Shown in pieces: positions 63,288-64,000 of a stretch of DNA of 64,000 bases (its first letter is position 1; each line of letters starts with the position of its first letter). The DNA comes from Bacteroidota bacterium (GTDB taxonomy: Bacteria > Bacteroidota > Bacteroidia > Chitinophagales > Chitinophagaceae). The notes under the pieces are model-generated. The model saw only the letters and a list, made by a program, of their open reading frames with translations. It had not been told where the DNA came from and made no database searches. A program made the position numbers and the translations under genes. The DNA is taken from positions 62,001-126,000 of the forward strand of contig JAUZOD010000001.1 of NCBI GenBank assembly GCA_030706635.1, in the 5' to 3' direction.

Positions 63288-64000
63288 TTAGTTTTCTGTT
63301 TTCCCGGGAAATTTATCAAATAAGGCTTTCATCTGTTTGGCAATTTCCGGATAGTCATCAATTACATTGGTCCGCTCGCTGGGATCGTAGGACAGGTTGA
63401 ACAATTCGGTTTTGGTCTCCTGCGGTTTTCCCAATATGCCTGTGTTGGCATTACTTTCTTTTGCCTCCCGGTATTTCCAGTCGCCCTGCCTTACCGCTTC
63501 GCAGATTCCGTTGTTTACATAATAGATTTCGCGGTGCTTCGGATGTCCAGGTCCTTTGCCCGATAACAGACCGGCGATGGACTGCCCGTCGAGCGTGCGC
63601 CCATTCGGAAGTGGGGCATCCGTCCATTCGGCCAGGGTTGGCAAAACGTCAAGATTGCTCACCATGCTGGTAAGTGAAACACCAACGGGCGTATGATTTT
63701 TCCAGTAAACGATGAAAGGTTCCCGAACACCACCTTCATAACTTTGTCCTTTGCTGCCGCGGAACATTCCTGCCGTGCCCGCATCCCAGTGTTTTGTTGC
63801 GCCGTCACCCGACATACGCGACGGGAACTCAATCCACGGACCATTGTCGCTTGAAAACATAAATATTGTATTATCGGCCAACCCTTGTTGCTCCAGTACT
63901 TTCCAGATTTCCGCCAGACTCGCGTCCAGTTGTTCAATCACGTCGCCAAGATGGCCGCCGTCTGACCTGCCCTGGTTTCGTTTTGATGACGCGAAAGCCA
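63288..64000 (-). CDS. sulfatase (S1 type), 3' part; runs off the window
   Basis: The frame is open from 63288 to the right edge, so the N-terminal part with the formylglycine site is outside the window. The visible ~237 residues have SDGGHLGDVIEQLDASLAEI, FMFSSDNGPWIEFPS, GSKGQSYEGGVREPFIVYWK and SNLDVLPTLAEW, which are the second-half motifs of type I sulfatases (including the metal-site Asp-Asn in SSDNG). A role in desulfating glycans fits the neighbouring GH110 gene. A start at GTG 63941 is inside the domain and is not real. Confidence 0.93.
   Translation of the reverse strand, partial: AFASSKRNQGRSDGGHLGDVIEQLDASLAEIWKVLEQQGLADNTIFMFSSDNGPWIEFPSRMSGDGATKHWDAGTAGMFRGSKGQSYEGGVREPFIVYWKNHTPVGVSLTSMVSNLDVLPTLAEWTDAPLPNGRTLDGQSIAGLLSGKGPGHPKHREIYYVNNGICEAVRQGDWKYREAKESNANTGILGKPQETKTELFNLSYDPSERTNVIDDYPEIAKQMKALFDKFPGKTEN

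Overview
The window is chromosomal DNA of a free-living or plant/soil-type Bacteroidota, most likely a member of the Chitinophagaceae (family level is inference). The supporting signs are a SusC/SusD pair, a type IX secretion (T9SS) CHU_C-type C-terminal domain, a thrombospondin-repeat OmpA protein, TAnnTTTG promoter-like boxes, few visible Shine-Dalgarno sequences, and many secreted glycan-degrading enzymes and lipoproteins. No CRISPR array, rRNA, prophage or intact insertion sequence is seen.

Layout. 1-10.3 kb: housekeeping and stress genes (OmpA/DUF5723 protein, glucokinase, M16 peptidase, PF04185 phosphoesterase, HIBADH-like reductase with ferritin, SDR dehydrogenase). 10.36-10.93 kb: a scarred junction with a possible flavoenzyme (GMC-type) gene stump, IS21-like end repeats and tRNA-Val(GAC). 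10.9-16.4 kb: a tripartite RND efflux operon (adaptor, pump, TolC). 16.5-19.6 kb: proline dehydrogenase, dipeptide epimerase and acyl-CoA thioesterase. 19.63-21.3 kb: two decayed genes fused by deletion (a GT87-like membrane glycosyltransferase and an FAD-dependent oxidoreductase). 21.4-26.4 kb: ribosomal protein S1, a DUF1801 protein, and a two-gene module for the last two steps of oxidative pentose breakdown (KdaD-like dehydratase plus alpha-ketoglutarate semialdehyde dehydrogenase).

26.6-40.5 kb is a polysaccharide-utilisation-like locus. On the minus strand lie a ROK regulator, SusC, SusD and a strong terminator, followed by a redoxin and a cytochrome c/type II copper monooxygenase-like protein. 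Divergently on the plus strand lie a large alpha/beta hydrolase and a GH20 hexosaminidase that carries a one-base frameshift. 40.6-53.9 kb is mostly minus-strand and oxidative/carbohydrate in flavour: OsmC, an MFS sugar-acid transporter, a PVC-type haem protein, two Gfo/Idh/MocA proteins, an FG-GAP lipoprotein, an atypical GH32, ThuA and an aldo/keto reductase, with one plus-strand receiver-domain gene. 54-64 kb holds a DUF302 protein, a Tat-exported SelA-like PLP enzyme with a GNAT and a small secreted protein, a GH18 chitinase, a 980-residue T9SS cargo whose M43 peptidase domain has lost every catalytic residue, a GH110 alpha-galactosidase and the 3' part of a sulfatase.

The best leads for new biology are the inactivated M43 T9SS protein at 58.5-61.4 kb, the split redoxin plus cytochrome/copper-oxygenase pair beside SusCD at 26.6-28.6 kb, the putatively exported PLP enzyme at 55.7-56.9 kb, and the cytochrome/Gfo-Idh/ThuA/GH32 cluster at 41.5-53.9 kb. 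None of these could be tested by database search here.
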